A stretch of 64,000 bases of DNA from Symsagittifera roscoffensis (GCF_963678635.1 NC_087066.1:49843581-49907580); one strand, 5' to 3'. Counted from the first letter of the stretch, positions 12,062 through 24,127 are shown. The notes: generated by a model not told the origin, from the letters alone. Made by a program: numbers and translations.

Positions 12062-13247
12062 TTTCTTTGTAGCCAGCTCCTGCGGTTTTTAGTTGCTTCT
12101 TGCTTCCGCCTCGCTCATCAGGTGTGCTTTTCTGGCCCTATCGCCTGACAAAGCTAATCCTCTAATTAAAACCTCATGATCGATGTCAGACGCGTCTTCG
12201 CCTTTAAGATTTAAACCGATCACTTTCATGCCCTATTTTTATGTTGGGAATGCCAATACATGATGTTCAGCGGAACTGCAGTTTGCATAAGAGCATATCC
12301 TGTCGATGTCATCCCTGTGCTTATACCAGTTATTCCCTTGGTTTGCAGGTCCATTGTTAAGAATGCCATAATTCTTTTTTGCAATAACCTGATCTCATCA
12401 GAAGCTCCAGCAATATACATTCCTTGGACTTCAGTCGCAGCTCTTCCGGTGTAGGTGCATTGGTTGAAAGAGGAGTATAGTGCGTCGCTAACATTGCCCT
12501 GAGTTCATCGTTTTTCACACCATCAATGAACTTTGAAGCTACTGTCAAGTTCATCCTGCTGTTTGACTCGTCTGGTTGACTACGCCTTCTAGGTATGTCT
12601 AGGCCATCCAAGAACTTGCCTGTGGTTTCATTTTCACGTTACCTTCGTTTCTCGAAGCGCATCGTCGCTTGGTTTCCTTGCACCCCCAAGAGCGAAAGCG
12701 ATTCAACAGGATTTTGAAGATTTTCTCAGCAAGGTCCCTTTGGTATTGTTTTTAGACAATCAAGCAACGCAGGGCTACCCTTCCAAGTTGCTGGTGAGCG
12801 CACTGCATTCTTATATTTTTGTCTAGTCTTCTTCCTCAAAATGCAGTTTTATGACTTCTATCCAGGTATCTACACAACCGTCAATCATCCTTATAACAAT
12901 TCGGTTTCTTGAACACACTTTTAGATTTCTCGCTGCCCTCCTTGGTCCTAGACAACCTTGTGAAAAAAATCACCAAAGACCTGTTCAAGGGTTGGAACGC
13001 TGATTCTATTGCCGTTACGTCCCGTGATTATCCTGTTTGGTCGTTCATATCTGTTGTTTGAGGCTCTGAAACTTCCTTCATGTCCGAGTCTCTGGGCTGA
13101 GCTGTTCCCTGGTTCGAGTGGTTCCAGTTTCTGGTATCACCTCTTCCACTCGCATGTGCTTCTCGCGTAGGTTGTTCGTTCGAGGTTGGCCTAGTGCACT
13201 AGAGCCTCCTCTAATATTCTTGGGAATCCTAGGCGGTGACTCCCAGT
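12062..13247 (-). pseudogene. Gypsy-type gag remnant, copy A
   Basis: Nearly identical to 7,893-9,095 apart from small indels and substitutions, with the same KFIDGVKNDELRAMLATHY capsid-like block (12,611-12,357). The similarity stops sharply at a ttctttgtagccagctcctg stretch at the low end and fades past 13,247. It is either the gag of the element whose reverse transcriptase follows at 10.3 kb or a duplicated fragment. Confidence 0.55.
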
Positions 13248-13249
13248 AG

Positions 13250-13555
13250 GTGCGCCTCCTACTGCCCGGTTTTCAAGCCCAATTTTCATCAAGAGCGGGG
13301 TTCGGATGGATATGTACTTCAAACATTGCCCTTTCGTCTTCTGAGGTCTTTTGACTGGTTGTTTCAACCAGTCCGCCAAAAACTTTTTTCCTTGTCTTGT
13401 CTTCTTGTTTCTTTCCACAAAAGGGTCAATTATTAATTTCCTTTGTTTTTCGGTAACAATTTTCTAGAGCTATCACTTAGCTTAGGTATCCTTACACTTT
13501 TCTAAACTCATGCTAATCTAAGGATGTCTTTTGTTCACTCACTCGATTTAATTTA
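13250..13555. other. Spacer, nothing recognised
   Basis: AT-rich sequence between gag copy A and the next repeat family; short open stretches only. Confidence 0.4.
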
Positions 13556-14470
13556 GCTAGACCTACTATAACTCTCAAGGCAACCGCTCTTCCAAAAGAC
13601 AGTTTTGAATTCTAATTCAAATAAATCAGGGTCGAATTGGGTTTTCGGTTTGATCTAGCGTTGGTAATCTCTGGGCTTAGACTGTTCTGATTTCACTGGG
13701 GTCTTTTCAGTTTGTACTTGAAGGCAAGTTACCAGTGCAGTCACTGGTTTCCTTTCTTTATTGATCTGCCTATCTGTCCTATAATCGTAGCACTATTCAC
13801 TAAATGTATTGTTTTTGTTTACTTTCCTTGAAAAAAATTCTTAGAACCCTCCGAATCGGTATTTGGAGACCCTTCCGAAATGACAAAACAGGCTTGAACA
13901 ATTGTTCTTATTGATCAATTTCCCTTTCACTTCGGCCTTTCAATTAGCCTATATCCGATTTGACCGTCGTTTTCTAGGTTCCCTAACCCTTCTTTCTTGT
14001 CGAGAACAACATAAAATTAACTCATTCGACCTTCATTACCTCTTGGTAGGGGTACATGGGCTTTAAAAAAAAATTTCAAATCGTGAAGGGTCTACCTTCA
14101 AAAACCGGTGGTTTTGTTAAAAACATTAAAAAAAGGTTCTGTGCATAATTTTTCAAAAAACAATCAGCTTAAGTTTAAAGCTACTTAATTCTTGTTCTAA
14201 CGGTACCAAGAAGACTGCATTTGTCCAGTTGTTCCTGATTTATCAGGTAAAACGTTTTTTATGCAAACTCAAAAACTTTCAGACTTAAAGTTCTTCCTAA
14301 ATTTTTCTGAAATTCTTGTCTTATTCACCTAAAATTTATTGATCCGAGCTCAGAACGCCTATACGCTTCTAGTTCAACGCAAAAAAAAACGATATTAAAC
14401 GGTTCAGTTGAAAATTTTGTCAAAAACAAGGCTACTTGGACCACTCCGGCTTGGTTATTTCACTTAATCA

Positions 14471-15404
14471 AACTCGTTAAACTCGAAGTCACTGAGGCCA
14501 GGAAAGTTGTGGGCGAACGAGTAATAAAACTTGTCGATGCAGTAGTGTATGTTGTCCAAACAACATTTTTTTGCACCAAATAAAATATAAAATTGTTTGA
14601 AAAGTTTTCTTATTTTGCGGCGTTTTGTTTTTTAAAAATCACGAAAATTCAGATGTCAGTACACAATTAGTTCCATCCACGTCCAAACTAAATTCAACCG
14701 GATCCTTCAGGTATATTTTTCCAAATTATGATGTAACTCACCAATTTAGCCCTTTTTCCATTTCAAAAAATATCGATATCTCAAAAACGCGATTACGGAC
14801 TGTTTACGTTCTTCTTTACAGAAAAACATTGAAAAAAAGTAGTACTAATAGTATTAAACTCCTCCGATTCCGTTCAATATCCGAATTAAGGTGCTTAACT
14901 CGGAAGTTCGGGACCCGGCGGAGGGTCACTACAGTGCAGTCAGTGTCGAGCACACCACATATTGATATCGTTTTTTTCGTACCAAAAAGGATACAAAATT
15001 TACCAACGATTACCTTGAAACAATTGATTTTTGTTTTCCTTGAGACCCTTCCTGCTGCTCCTTGCACTGCTTACCGGATCAGTCTTCCGCTCTATTCCCG
15101 CGACCCTTCCGGATTGAGCGCAAATTAGCAATATTGTGCTTAGAAACTCAAACAACTTAGAAAGAGGCCTTAATTTTGATCGTAACGACCCTGTTTGATA
15201 TAAATGCATCTAAAAAAAATTTATCTAACAACAGCAAATGGGAGGGTCGGATCACAGCTCTTCAGGGGGGATGATTTTTACTGATTTTTTTAAAAATGTT
15301 TTTTGGCTTTTTCTTAGGTACAATTCTACTTTTTGTTTTGGTTTCTTGTATATCGTTTTAAAAAAGTTGTAGTCAAATACCGCTCAGGAACGACGGGACG
15401 ACCG
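14471..15404. other. Unassigned stretch within the repeat block
   Basis: Contains a 167-codon plus-strand open frame (14,625-15,128) of low-complexity S, T, R and L composition with no motif. I regard it as chance or decayed repeat coding sequence. Confidence 0.25.
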
Positions 15405-15490
15405 ATCCCCTCGACTTCACGATACGTTTTTTTTGGTCTTAACTAGGTTAAAAAGCTAAATCAGTCTTTTCCCTCCCGGCTACTAGATAA

Positions 15491-15546
15491 GGGCCTAGCT
15501 TAGAGCATCCACTCGGCACAGAGTGCTTGGTTAATGGGTCTGCCCA
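15491..15546 (+). pseudogene. tRNA-like segment, copy 1
   Basis: The segment starts gggcctagcttagagcatcc and ends tgcccatc. It has a TAGCTTAG box-A-like start, a GGTTAA... box-B-like stretch and GGGC...GCCC ends that can pair. It is too short (56 bases) and degenerate for a working tRNA. The second copy is at 36,661-36,716 in the same repeat family. Confidence 0.35.
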
Positions 15547-16619
15547 TCATCATGTTAAAAAAATAACACACAAGACCGCCATTAAAAAAATATGTAACAT
15601 TAGCCCGGAAGTACATACTGAAGGAAAATAAAGCTTGGTTTTAAAACGACTGCCTAGCGCCTAAAAACAGCTTCACATGCTTTTAACCGTCTCTACCCAA
15701 GCCAGTTCAATGTGTGGTCCATCATTATCGGGTCGACAGAGTTGTAACATCTTAAAGGCTATGGGCCAGACCGGGCAAATTAACATAGTTACTTGCAAAA
15801 ATAGTGAACTCATGGCTGGGTCTCAGTATCCGCAGACTACGAGGTCACTCTGAAAAACAGGGCTATTACTGTTATTTTTGTTCAGTAGATAAAATCATCA
15901 TATCCATCGGATATTGATCAAGCCTTTCCCACAACTTCTAGCTTCTCATGTTCTGAAAAATGAATTAGATGTTAAATAAATTCAACTCAAGGCATTTCAG
16001 AAGCTAAAAGTTGTTAAAATTAAGTATTTACTGCCTTTCCCAACTGCTCCAAATAACAATACGTTGCTGACTTGCATTTCAAGACTTGCAAAAAAGTTAG
16101 GATGTCTTTTAACCTATTTGTTCCGAAAAAAAATTTATGAAGTAAAAGTGTTATGTTCAATGTTTGTGCCTGTTTGTCGAGCGCCCTTTGAGGGATTTTG
16201 GAGAAGGTCTGTCAAGTAGGTACTCTGTCTGGAGGAAGGAGTTCCTGCCTGGGGAGTCTGGTTGCGCGCCGCTGGAGCTTCTGAGCTTGGTTGAGATTGT
16301 TCTTTATATGCGAGTTTAAGAGATTTTATAGTTTTCTTTAAATTGATTTTGTAATTTTTTTTTTCATTCATAAAATGCAACCTTGTGATTATAGTAGTTG
16401 TCCCCTTGTGTCCACTCCATTTCTGTTTGTAAGCCTTATGCCGCGCCGTTATGATGAGGAAAAACAACGAACAGTGTACAAGCGAAGAGTGATTAAAACC
16501 CTACTGATTTCTATTTTGCTATAACATATAAGCCTTAGCGGCTCTAAGAAGATCCGATGGTTTCAACATCCTATGTGTCTCAAAATGAAATCCTTCAAAA
16601 TTTTTCAATTGGTTATCAA

Positions 16620-17055
16620 TTAGCTTTAGAAAATTATGTAAATACGGCCATTTCTAATGTTCGAGTACTTCAAGAGCGTACCTAAGGACTCGCGGGTTCC
16701 CTTGGCAGATAATTTTTCGGATGAACTGAATGAATTTTTCTACATTGCAGAAAACTTGATTTATTGTCAGCGTTTTCTGATGACCTTCTTGTTTTTTCAT
16801 TAAAACTCAAAAGAAGCGGTCGTAAGCAAACGACAGCTATCAGCTCTTTAATACACAAAAAATAACAGGAACCAACATTTTTTCACTGCCTGAAACCCCT
16901 TACCGAAGAGTCAAGCCCACCCCAGACAGATCTCGAACAGAGATTAAATTCATCAGCAGCAAACTCAATGAGGTAACTATAAAAGGAGGGATAACGCTGG
17001 CTGACCGCTTCAAATGACAAGACCGCACCTTTTTGTGTCCTAACTATGAGAAATT
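16620..17055 (+). pseudogene. Gag-like frame of repeat family (degenerate copy)
   Basis: This copy has the frame best seen at 41,378-41,700: LADSLSDKLNEFFY..AEHFIHCQRFLTSFLFFH, then a charged part LEQRLKLISSKLNEG.. and ITLADRFK. The same protein is detectable in broken form at 17,495-17,800, 37,900-38,220, 39,066-39,430 and 41,378-41,700. The repeated survival of one frame argues it was the coding frame of the parent element. I do not recognise the family; a retroelement gag is one possibility. Confidence 0.4.
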
Positions 17056-19795
17056 GGTATCTAGGCAAAAGGTTTAAACCTATTTAATTCTTGTTCTAAC
17101 GGTACCAAGAAGACTGCATTTGTCCAGTTGTTCCAGAGTTATCAGGCAAAACGTTTTTTATGCAAACTCAAAAAACTTTCAGACTTAAAGTTCTGCCTAC
17201 CTTTTTCCGCAATTCTTGTCTTATTCACCTAAAAATTACTAATCCGAGCTCAGAAGGCTTATACGCTTCTAGTTCATTGCAAAAAAAAACCCGATATTAA
17301 ACGTTTCAATTGAAAACTTTGTCAAAAACAAGGCTACTTGGAACACTCCGGCTTGATTAATCCACTTAATCAAACTCGTCAAATTCGAAGTCACTGAGGC
17401 CAGGAAGGTTGTTCGCGAACGAGTCTTAAAACTTGTCGATGCAGTAGTGTATGTTGTCCAAACCACATATTTTTGCACCAAATAAAAATTTTTAATGAAT
17501 TTTTCTACAAGGCAGAAAATTTTATTTATTGTCAGCGTTTTCTGACGTCCTTCTTGTTTTTTCATTTAAATTCAAAAGAAGCGGTCGTAAGCAAACGACA
17601 GCTATCAGCTCTTCAACACACAAAAAACAGGAACCAACATTTTTTCACTGCCTGAACCCCTTACCGAAGAGTCAAGCCCACCCCAGACAGATCTCGAACA
17701 GAGATTAAAGCTCATTAGCAGCAAACTCAATGAGGGAACTATAAAAGAGAGATAACGCTGGCTGACCGCTTCAAATGACAAGACCACACCTTTTCGTGAC
17801 CTAACTATGAGAAATTGGTATCTAGGCACCCAAAAAGAGCTAATATAAAAACCGGGAAACCCAGGAAAAGGTCAATAGCTTTTTTGTATTTGAACTTGAA
17901 ATTACATTCATGATTTTTCCAAATGGTTCGGGAGCCGCTCAGGATAACATTATACCCCAAGTTTTTAAATATCTTATTGGTAATTCATTCGACAATGAGG
18001 GGCTCAATTTCTTGAAAAAGTTACTAAACCATATCTGAGGAGATAAAAAACCCGAACAGCTAAGACCTTTCCTTTTTTGGAGCAAAACTTATCGCCGTCA
18101 TGAAAAAAGATGGAGGCTTGCTACCGTTTGCCATCAGCAACACGCTCAAGGCATCGCGTGTTAATGTGGCGCAATAAACAGACAAAACTAGAAGGCAGCG
18201 AGTTCTGTGGTACCAACTTCTGGGCTACCGAATTTTTCCATCGAGTTCTGTGCTACCTATCTGCTTTCGGATTGCGCGAGCTAGACCTACTATAACTCTT
18301 AAGGCAACCGCTCTTCCAAAAAACTGTTTTGAATTCTAATCCAAATAGCGTCGGGATCTAGCGTCGGGAATCTCCGGGCTTAGACTGTTCTGATCTCACT
18401 GGGGTCTTTTCAGTTTGTACTTGAAGGCAAGTTACCAGTGCAGTCACTGGTTTTCTGTCTTTATTGGTCTGCCTATCTGTCCTAGTATCGTAGCACTATT
18501 CATTAAATGTATTGTTTTTGTTTACTTTCCTTGAAAAAAGTTCTTAGATCCCTCCGAATCGGTATTTGGGGATCCTTCCAAAATGACAAAAAAGGCTTGA
18601 ACAATTGTTCTTATTGATCAATTTTCCTTTCACTTCGGCCTTTCATTAAGCCTATATCCGATTTGACCGTCGTTTTCTAGGTTCCTTTACCCTTCTTTCT
18701 TGTCGAGAACAACATAAAATTAACTCATTCGACCTTCACTACCTCTTGGTAGGGGTACATGGGCTTTAAAAAAAAAATTTCAAATCGTGAAGGGTCTACC
18801 TTCAAAAACCGGTGGTTTTGTTAAAAACATTAAAAAAAGGTCCTGTGCATAAGCTTTCAAAAAACAATCAGCTTAAGTTTAAGCCTATTTTCTTTTTCTA
18901 ACGGTACCAAGAAAACTGGATTTGTCCAGTTGTTCCAGAGTTATCAGGCAAAACGTTTTTTATGCAAACTCAAAAAACTTTCAGACTTAAAGTTCTGCCT
19001 AACTTTTTCCGCAATTCTGGTCTTATTCACCTAAAATTTATTTATCCGAGCTCAGAAGGCCTAAACGCTTCTAGTTCAACGCAAAAAAACCGATATTAAA
19101 CGTTTCAATTGAAAACTTTGTCAAAAACAAGGCTACTTGGACCACTTCAAATGACAAGACCGCACCTTTTCGTGTCCTAACTATACTATGAGAAATTGGT
19201 ATCTAGGCACCCGAAAAGAGCTGATTTAAAAACCGGGAAAATCCTGAAAAGGTCAATAGCTTTTTGTATTTGAGTTTGAGACTACATTTATAATTTTTCT
19301 AAACGGTTCGGGAGCCGCTCAGGATAAGATTATACCCCAAGTTTTCAAATACCTTATTGTTAATTCATTCGACAATGAGGGGCTCAATTTCTTGAAAAAG
19401 TTCCTAAACCATATGGGAGAAGATAAAAACCCGAACAGCTAAGACCTTTCCTTTTTTGGAGCAAATTTTATCGCCCTCATAAAAAAAGATGGAGGCTTGC
19501 TACCGTTTGTCATCAGCAACACGCTCAATGCATCGCGTGTTAATGTGGCGCAATAAACAGACAAAACTAGAAGGCAGCGAATTCTGTGCTACCGAATTTT
19601 CCCACCGAGTTCTGTGCTACCTATCTGCTTTCGGATTGCGCGAGCTAGACCTACTATAACTCTCAAGGCAACCGCTCTTCCAAAAAATTGTTTTGAATTC
19701 TAATCCAAATAAATCAGGATCGAATTGTTTTTTCGTTTGGATCTAGCGTCGGGAATCTCCGGGCTTAGATTGTTCTGATCTCACTAGGGTCTTTC

Positions 19796-21301
19796 GCATG
19801 GCATTAAGATACGTTATAGATTTCCGGTCCGGCATGCTATGTATTAAGATTGGGTATAGAGTCTACAATGTATTAAGATAGGGAATACCGATGGTAAGCT
19901 TTCAGTGTGATGGTAATGGTAAGAAAAACGTAATTTGTTTTGGTTTTTGTGTGGAAATGTTTAATTTTTTCGCAAATTTTTTGGCGCGCGTTACCTAAAT
20001 GGGAACAATTAATTTCGTGTAGATTGTAGAATTAAGGTTATGTATTTAATTTTTTGGTGCATGGTAAGTCAATGGTAAGAGTTTTTGTGCAAAAACTTGG
20101 AATTTTCTTGAAAAAATTTTTCAAAAAAAATCAAAACACGATAAGATTAACTATTATTTAACCTAATTTATTAGATAATCTTACTTTCTATCTAATTGAA
20201 GACTACAGAGACTTCGGAAAAAATCAAATTTTTTGAGAAAAAAAATGCAAAAATTTTCAAGTATTTGGAAAAAATTGCAAAAATTTCGAATATTTGGAAA
20301 AAATTGCAAAAATTTCAAGTATTTGGAAAAAAATGCAGAAATTTCATAATTTTGGATAATGTATTGCTGCTTTTGATCTAATTTTAAACATACTTTTAAG
20401 TATAGATTTTAAAATAAGCTAAGACTGTATTTTAATTGGTATTATGTTGAGACAAAGATACAAAATTTTGAATGAAAAAAAAATACAATGCTCTAACACT
20501 AAGAAGAAAGCTCACAATAGCAGAACCAATATTGAAAGTTTCGGAAAACAGTGAAATTAATCGTAATTTTTGAGAAAGTAAAGTAAAAATTAATCAAATT
20601 TACCCAAAGTTTTTACTATTTTGAATATTTTATTTTGTTTATTAACTGGTTTTTTTGTCCAGTTCAGGGAGCATTTTAACAGGAACCTCAATTCAAATGA
20701 ACATTAAGAGCAATATTCCATGAAGTTTCTATATCAAACTCCATGATTAAACTCCTCCTCATTTTTTTCTCATTGAATTACCCAAATTTGTACAAAAATT
20801 ACAACTTATGAGAAATTTTTCATGTTAAAAATTGGAAATTTCAGATTATTGATAAAAATGAACAGTTTATTGCTAAAATTGTGTAAAATGGGATAAATGT
20901 TTCTTAAAAGTTCATTCGATATTGGCTCAAATTCAACAAAATCTTCTTCATAACTGATGATTATCTCTCTGTTGCTTCTGCAACATACTTTTCATGATTT
21001 TCCGTTGAATTTTTCTATGTCTTAAGGTTATTCCTGCTTTCTGTTTAATACATGTTTTTGCTATTGAACACACTTTACAAGAAAGTTTAGTCAGAACTGG
21101 AGAATTTAGGAGGAAAATAGTATCAATTGAACGAACAGTTTGCTGGCAGAGATGAAATTAGAACTGATACCGTCTGGTTATTACAATAAAAATTGTGAAT
21201 GTCTTCCTCAAGGCTCCCTTGTTTAGTTGCTACAGTAAACTATTCAAGCAAAAAAAAAACAAAATTTGGGATCAATAACTGTTATTTATCTGGAAAAATA
21301 G
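19796..21301 (+). repeat. Polinton left terminal inverted repeat
   Basis: Begins gcatggcattaagatacg and runs inward to a gggatcaataactgttattt stretch near 21,268-21,301. Its reverse complement matches 35,016-36,526. The outermost part has lost about a dozen bases (ggaccgcatgta) compared with the right end. It contains A-rich tandem repeats and several copies of a ttaagatagggaata motif. Confidence 0.92.
20236..20352. repeat. A-rich ~30-bp tandem repeats in left TIR
   Basis: Four degenerate units of the form aaaaaattgcaaaaatttcaa...tatttgg, about 29-30 bp each. The mirror array lies at about 35,960-36,085 in the right TIR. Short lysine-rich frames over these bases are products of the repeat. 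Confidence 0.85.
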
Positions 21302-21600
21302 TTATTTTTTCATGATTTTCCGTAGAAATGTTCTATGTTTCAAGGCTATTCCTGCTTTCTGTTTAATACATGTTTTTGGTATTGAACACACTTTACAAGA
21401 AAGTTTAGTCAGAACTAGAGAATTTAGGAGGAATATAGTATCAATTGAATGAACAATTTGCTGGCAGAGATGAAATTAGAACTGATACCGACTGATTATT
21501 TTTGATAAAAATTGTAAATGTCTTCCTCAAGGTTCCCTTGTTCAGTTGCTACCATAAATTATTTAAGCAAAAATACAACTTTTGGGATCAATAACTATCA
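20990..21600. repeat. ~310-bp tandem duplication at inner edge of left TIR
   Basis: 20,990-21,299 and 21,311-21,600 share the order cctgctttctgtttaataca, gaacacactttacaagaaag, gcagagatgaaattagaact, gtcttcctcaagg and gggatcaataact with scattered substitutions. Only the outer copy is part of the inverted repeat; the right side has a single copy. Confidence 0.85.
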
Positions 21601-22933
21601 CTTTTCTTGCAAAATAATTATAAACAAAAGTTGTTTTTTCTTAATTTATAATGGAAGTTTTCTCAAAAATACCCAATTGAGAAAAATTGGTGCTAGTTAA
21701 AGCATGTGAAAACAAATGTAGAAAGTGAGAATAAAAAGTTCATTTTTATAATTTAAGAACAAATTAGGAGCAGCTCTATTAGTTATAATCTGAAAATATC
21801 CGGAAATACGCAAGGGAACCTAGTTCCTAACATAGTCTATAATATAAAAACTTCTAAAAGAGTGAGTCTCAACAAATTGATTTAGCAAAGCAAACCAAGG
21901 TGCAAACTGGAACAATTGTGCAATTTTGCGATTTTTATTAGGAAAAAAACTCTATATAGTAAAAATGTAGTAATTTTTTGTATATAGTGCTGTATATTGT
22001 ATTTAGTATTGTGTATGTATGTAGTATTGTGTATTGTATATAGCAAAGAAATGTAGATCTTGAAAGCAAGTTTTTGATTTATGCTTTATGTATCATCTTC
22101 CAAAAGATGTCGAATTGGGTTTGCTTCACAAAAATTATCCTCAAAACATTTGATCTTTCATATAAAGTACCTAAAATATCAAATGATAACAAATTTTTCT
22201 AATGAATTACGCATAAATATAAAACTTTGAGAGTTTGTATGTCGGATTTTTTCTTAAGATATACTTTATAAGCTAAATTTTAGTAAAATTATCTCAAAAC
22301 TCCTAAAGAATAAATTGAGTTTCTATGTCATTTTAGCATCTTCTCAGTCTCTGCTTCATCTACTTTCTACCAAATGAAACCAATTTAAACAAACTTTTAC
22401 TTAAAAATTGAAGTTTAGACGGAAAAATGTATCGTTTCAGCGAACGTTCAATAATCCGAAGCTGAATTAATACCATAAATCCTTTGCTAAAAGCCTTTAA
22501 ATGGTTTTCTCAACCTCATAACTGTATAATGCTGTTTTAAATCTGAGTTTCTATTTTAGACTAAATTTTTAGTTGGAATGATATATAACATTATCTTGAA
22601 ATTTTCAAAGTTTAGCAAAACTTACATTTTTTCCAGCTCATTTATCAATTTCTTTTCTGAAATCATCAAAAAAAACAATAAAAAATCATAATTCTTAAAA
22701 GTCAAACCACATTATCTGTTTAAAAAGCTCTGCTCTATGAACACTTTTACAAGCATTAAGCAAGGAAAACTTCAAAATAGTAACTACAAAAACCTTTCAA
22801 TTACTTGATGTTTTACAAATATCCAAGTTTTACAATTTTTGGCGAATACTTAAATACTCATTAGCAAATGTTATGCACTTTACTACAAAATTATCACAAC
22901 AACGTATCCGCATGATTGCAACCAAGGGAGTTT
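21601..22933. other. AT-rich region where the polymerase body should be
   Basis: No open frame of note on either strand. In related elements the DNA polymerase gene would continue here on the minus strand for roughly 3 kb; only 1.3 kb remains before the TIR and no palm or exonuclease motif is visible. It contains short tgtatatag/tgtagtattg simple repeats near 21,975-22,045. Confidence 0.5.
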
Positions 22934-23320
22934 TTACTGTTGATTAAAGGTTTTCGGATCGAGTTCCATGGAAAGTTTCACGACACTTTGAACTCGATTT
23001 TTGCTGTCTTTAACGTCAATCAAAATCTTTGAATAAAAAAATAAATGACAGTTCAGGTAATGTTCAAGAGAAGGTAAATATAAGAAATTTACCTTCTCTT
23101 GAAGTGTGTTTGGAGACTGTTGAGCACATAATTTAACATTATATTGACAATGCTTCTTCTTGAAATGATTAGTAAGTTCCTCGCTGCTGTAAGTATAAAA
23201 GTTACAGTTAGAACATTTCAAAACAACACAGGTTCTACAATGTCTTGATGCGTATTTACGTGTGTATTCTCTGCCACATTTAAGACATGCAACTCTTTCG
23301 TTTCTATGCAGTGACGGCAT
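22934..23320 (-). pseudogene. Polinton DNA polymerase, zinc-finger amino terminus only
   Basis: A 128-codon open frame starts MPSLHRNERVACLKCG. The start, a CxxC...HC..C finger and a second C2H2 finger (CSNCNFYTYSSEELTNHFKKKH) match what I know of the amino-terminal region of Polinton family-B polymerases, which begin with the same MPSL-x-RNE-x-V-x-C-x-x-C pattern. The next segment (to ELDPKTF) resembles the linker before the exonuclease domain. The frame then stops, and the exonuclease, TPR and palm domains are absent downstream. The polymerase would copy the element by protein priming. Here the gene is a fragment; the zinc-finger peptide itself could still be expressed. It could instead be a stand-alone zinc-finger protein. 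Confidence 0.65.
23065..23101. repeat. Perfect 15-bp hairpin inside the polymerase fragment
   Basis: caagagaaggtaaat (23,065-23,079) pairs perfectly with atttaccttctcttg (23,087-23,101), loop 7 bases. It lies within the coding frame, which is open across it. Confidence 0.9.
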
Positions 23321-23958
23321 CTCAATAGTAAAGAAAAATTAAATGGGAGATTTAAAATGTACTAAATTTTTAGATAAGAAGAGTTGAATAGCCTCAAAAA
23401 ATGAATAGATGTGAATAAAAACAGCAAACTTATTAACCAATTGTTTTTAACGTGAAAGAAAATCAGAATGGATATGCAATCATCCAATCTAACCAGGGAG
23501 TTTTCAAAAGTATCAACCAATCAGAATCGAGCATTCATTATAAGGAAATTTTTATCTTTTTTGATATCAACCAATCAGAATCGAGCTTCAATAGTCATGG
23601 AATTTTAAACAAATTTAATGTCAACCAATCAGAATTGAGCTTCAATAGTCATGGAATTTTCACTAAATTATTGTCAGCCAATCAGAATTGAGCTCTACTT
23701 CTCATGAATTTTTCAACAATTTTGATATCGTTTGTAGTTATTGAGGATACCTTTACAGACAGTATTTGTCGTAATAACCAATCACAATAAAGTATTCACG
23801 GATTTAAAAAAACTTTGTAGATCAGAAACAAACTATGTTTAAGAAACTTCCTAATCATTCAATTTTATTGAATTTTTCTAGCATAACTAAGATATAAAAT
23901 TTGATACCTTAGTGAGATAAATGAGATTACTTGTCTGGTTTATTTTGTTTTTTGGTAA

Positions 23959-24026
23959 TGACGTCGTTCTATATTTAGAAGTGACGTCACCACCCACGCA
24001 ATTTTCTTTTTATGCTAATGACGTCA
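23959..24026. promoter_or_regulatory. Three CRE/ATF-type palindromes
   Basis: TGACGTCG at 23,959-23,966 and perfect TGACGTCA at 23,982-23,989 and 24,019-24,026. TGACGTCA is the CREB/ATF site in animals. They lie 100-170 bp upstream of the plus-strand start at 24,128. Confidence 0.75.
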
Positions 24027-24033
24027 TTCCTTC

Positions 24034-24056
24034 GAAAGTTCTAGAATTTTCCAGAA
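24034..24056. promoter_or_regulatory. Five-unit heat-shock element
   Basis: Five alternating triplets with exact 2-base spacing: GAA (24,034), TTC (24,039), GAA (24,044), TTC (24,049), GAA (24,054). This is the HSF consensus nGAAnnTTCn extended to five units. It lies 8 bp after the third CRE and 11 bp before the last CCAAT box. Confidence 0.75.
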
Positions 24057-24127
24057 ATAATTTCAACCAATCAGAACTAAGCAGTTTCTAGACATAACTT
24101 TGGATCCAAAATATTCATTTTTGAAGA

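Larger units (their letters stand above)
1..13250 (-). mobile_element. Decayed Ty3/Gypsy LTR retrotransposon cluster
   Basis: On the minus strand this region carries gag-like, reverse transcriptase and integrase remnants in the right direction for one Ty3/Gypsy element or several nested ones. Reading down in coordinates the order is gag copy A (about 13.2-12.1 kb), unidentified (12.1-10.4), reverse transcriptase (10.36-9.53), gag copy B (9.42-7.89), a tandem triplication (7.89-3.55), then integrase (3.7-2.86). A second gag after the reverse transcriptase shows rearrangement or nesting. Every domain has stops or frameshifts, so the element is inactive. No LTR pair with TG...CA ends was convincingly found. 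Confidence 0.75.
13555..19795. mobile_element. Fragmented unclassified repeat family, left block
   Basis: Two kinds of segment alternate. Type A (agctagacctactataactc ... gtaccaagaagactgcattt) occurs at 13,555-14,470, 17,070-17,490, 18,283-19,140 and 19,645-19,795. Type B (gatcccctcgacttcacgat ... gaaattggtatctaggca) occurs at 15,405-17,065, 17,495-18,283 and 19,141-19,645 in part. They are probably broken pieces of one larger element. Type B has a gag-like frame. The last type A copy stops inside its ggtctttt stretch exactly where the Polinton begins; the copy at 18,400 continues uninterrupted through that point. Confidence 0.7.
23437..24071. promoter_or_regulatory. CCAAT-box array between divergent genes
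   Basis: CCAATC occurs at 23,484, 23,517, 23,571, 23,625, 23,678, 23,778 and 24,067, most as ACCAATCAGAA, matching the NF-Y consensus RRCCAATCAG; a weaker CCAATT is at 23,437. Spacing in the core is 54, 54 and 53 bp because the boxes sit in a tandem repeat with gagcttcaatagtcatggaa. The array lies between the minus-strand polymerase fragment (start 23,320) and the plus-strand gene at 24,128. The open frame 23,452-23,691 is a translation of these repeats, not a gene. Confidence 0.8.

Noticed and set aside
14625-15128. 167-codon plus-strand frame
   Set aside because: Lies in repeat debris, no motif, and not maintained in other copies of the family.
20196-20381. Lysine-rich 61-codon frame in the left TIR, mirrored at 35,932-36,117
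   Set aside because: Product of the A-rich 30-bp tandem repeats present in both inverted repeats.
23452-23691. Open frame with repeated NQSE...NSHGI peptide
   Set aside because: It is a translation of the CCAAT tandem repeat in a control region; it has no initiation context or composition of a gene.
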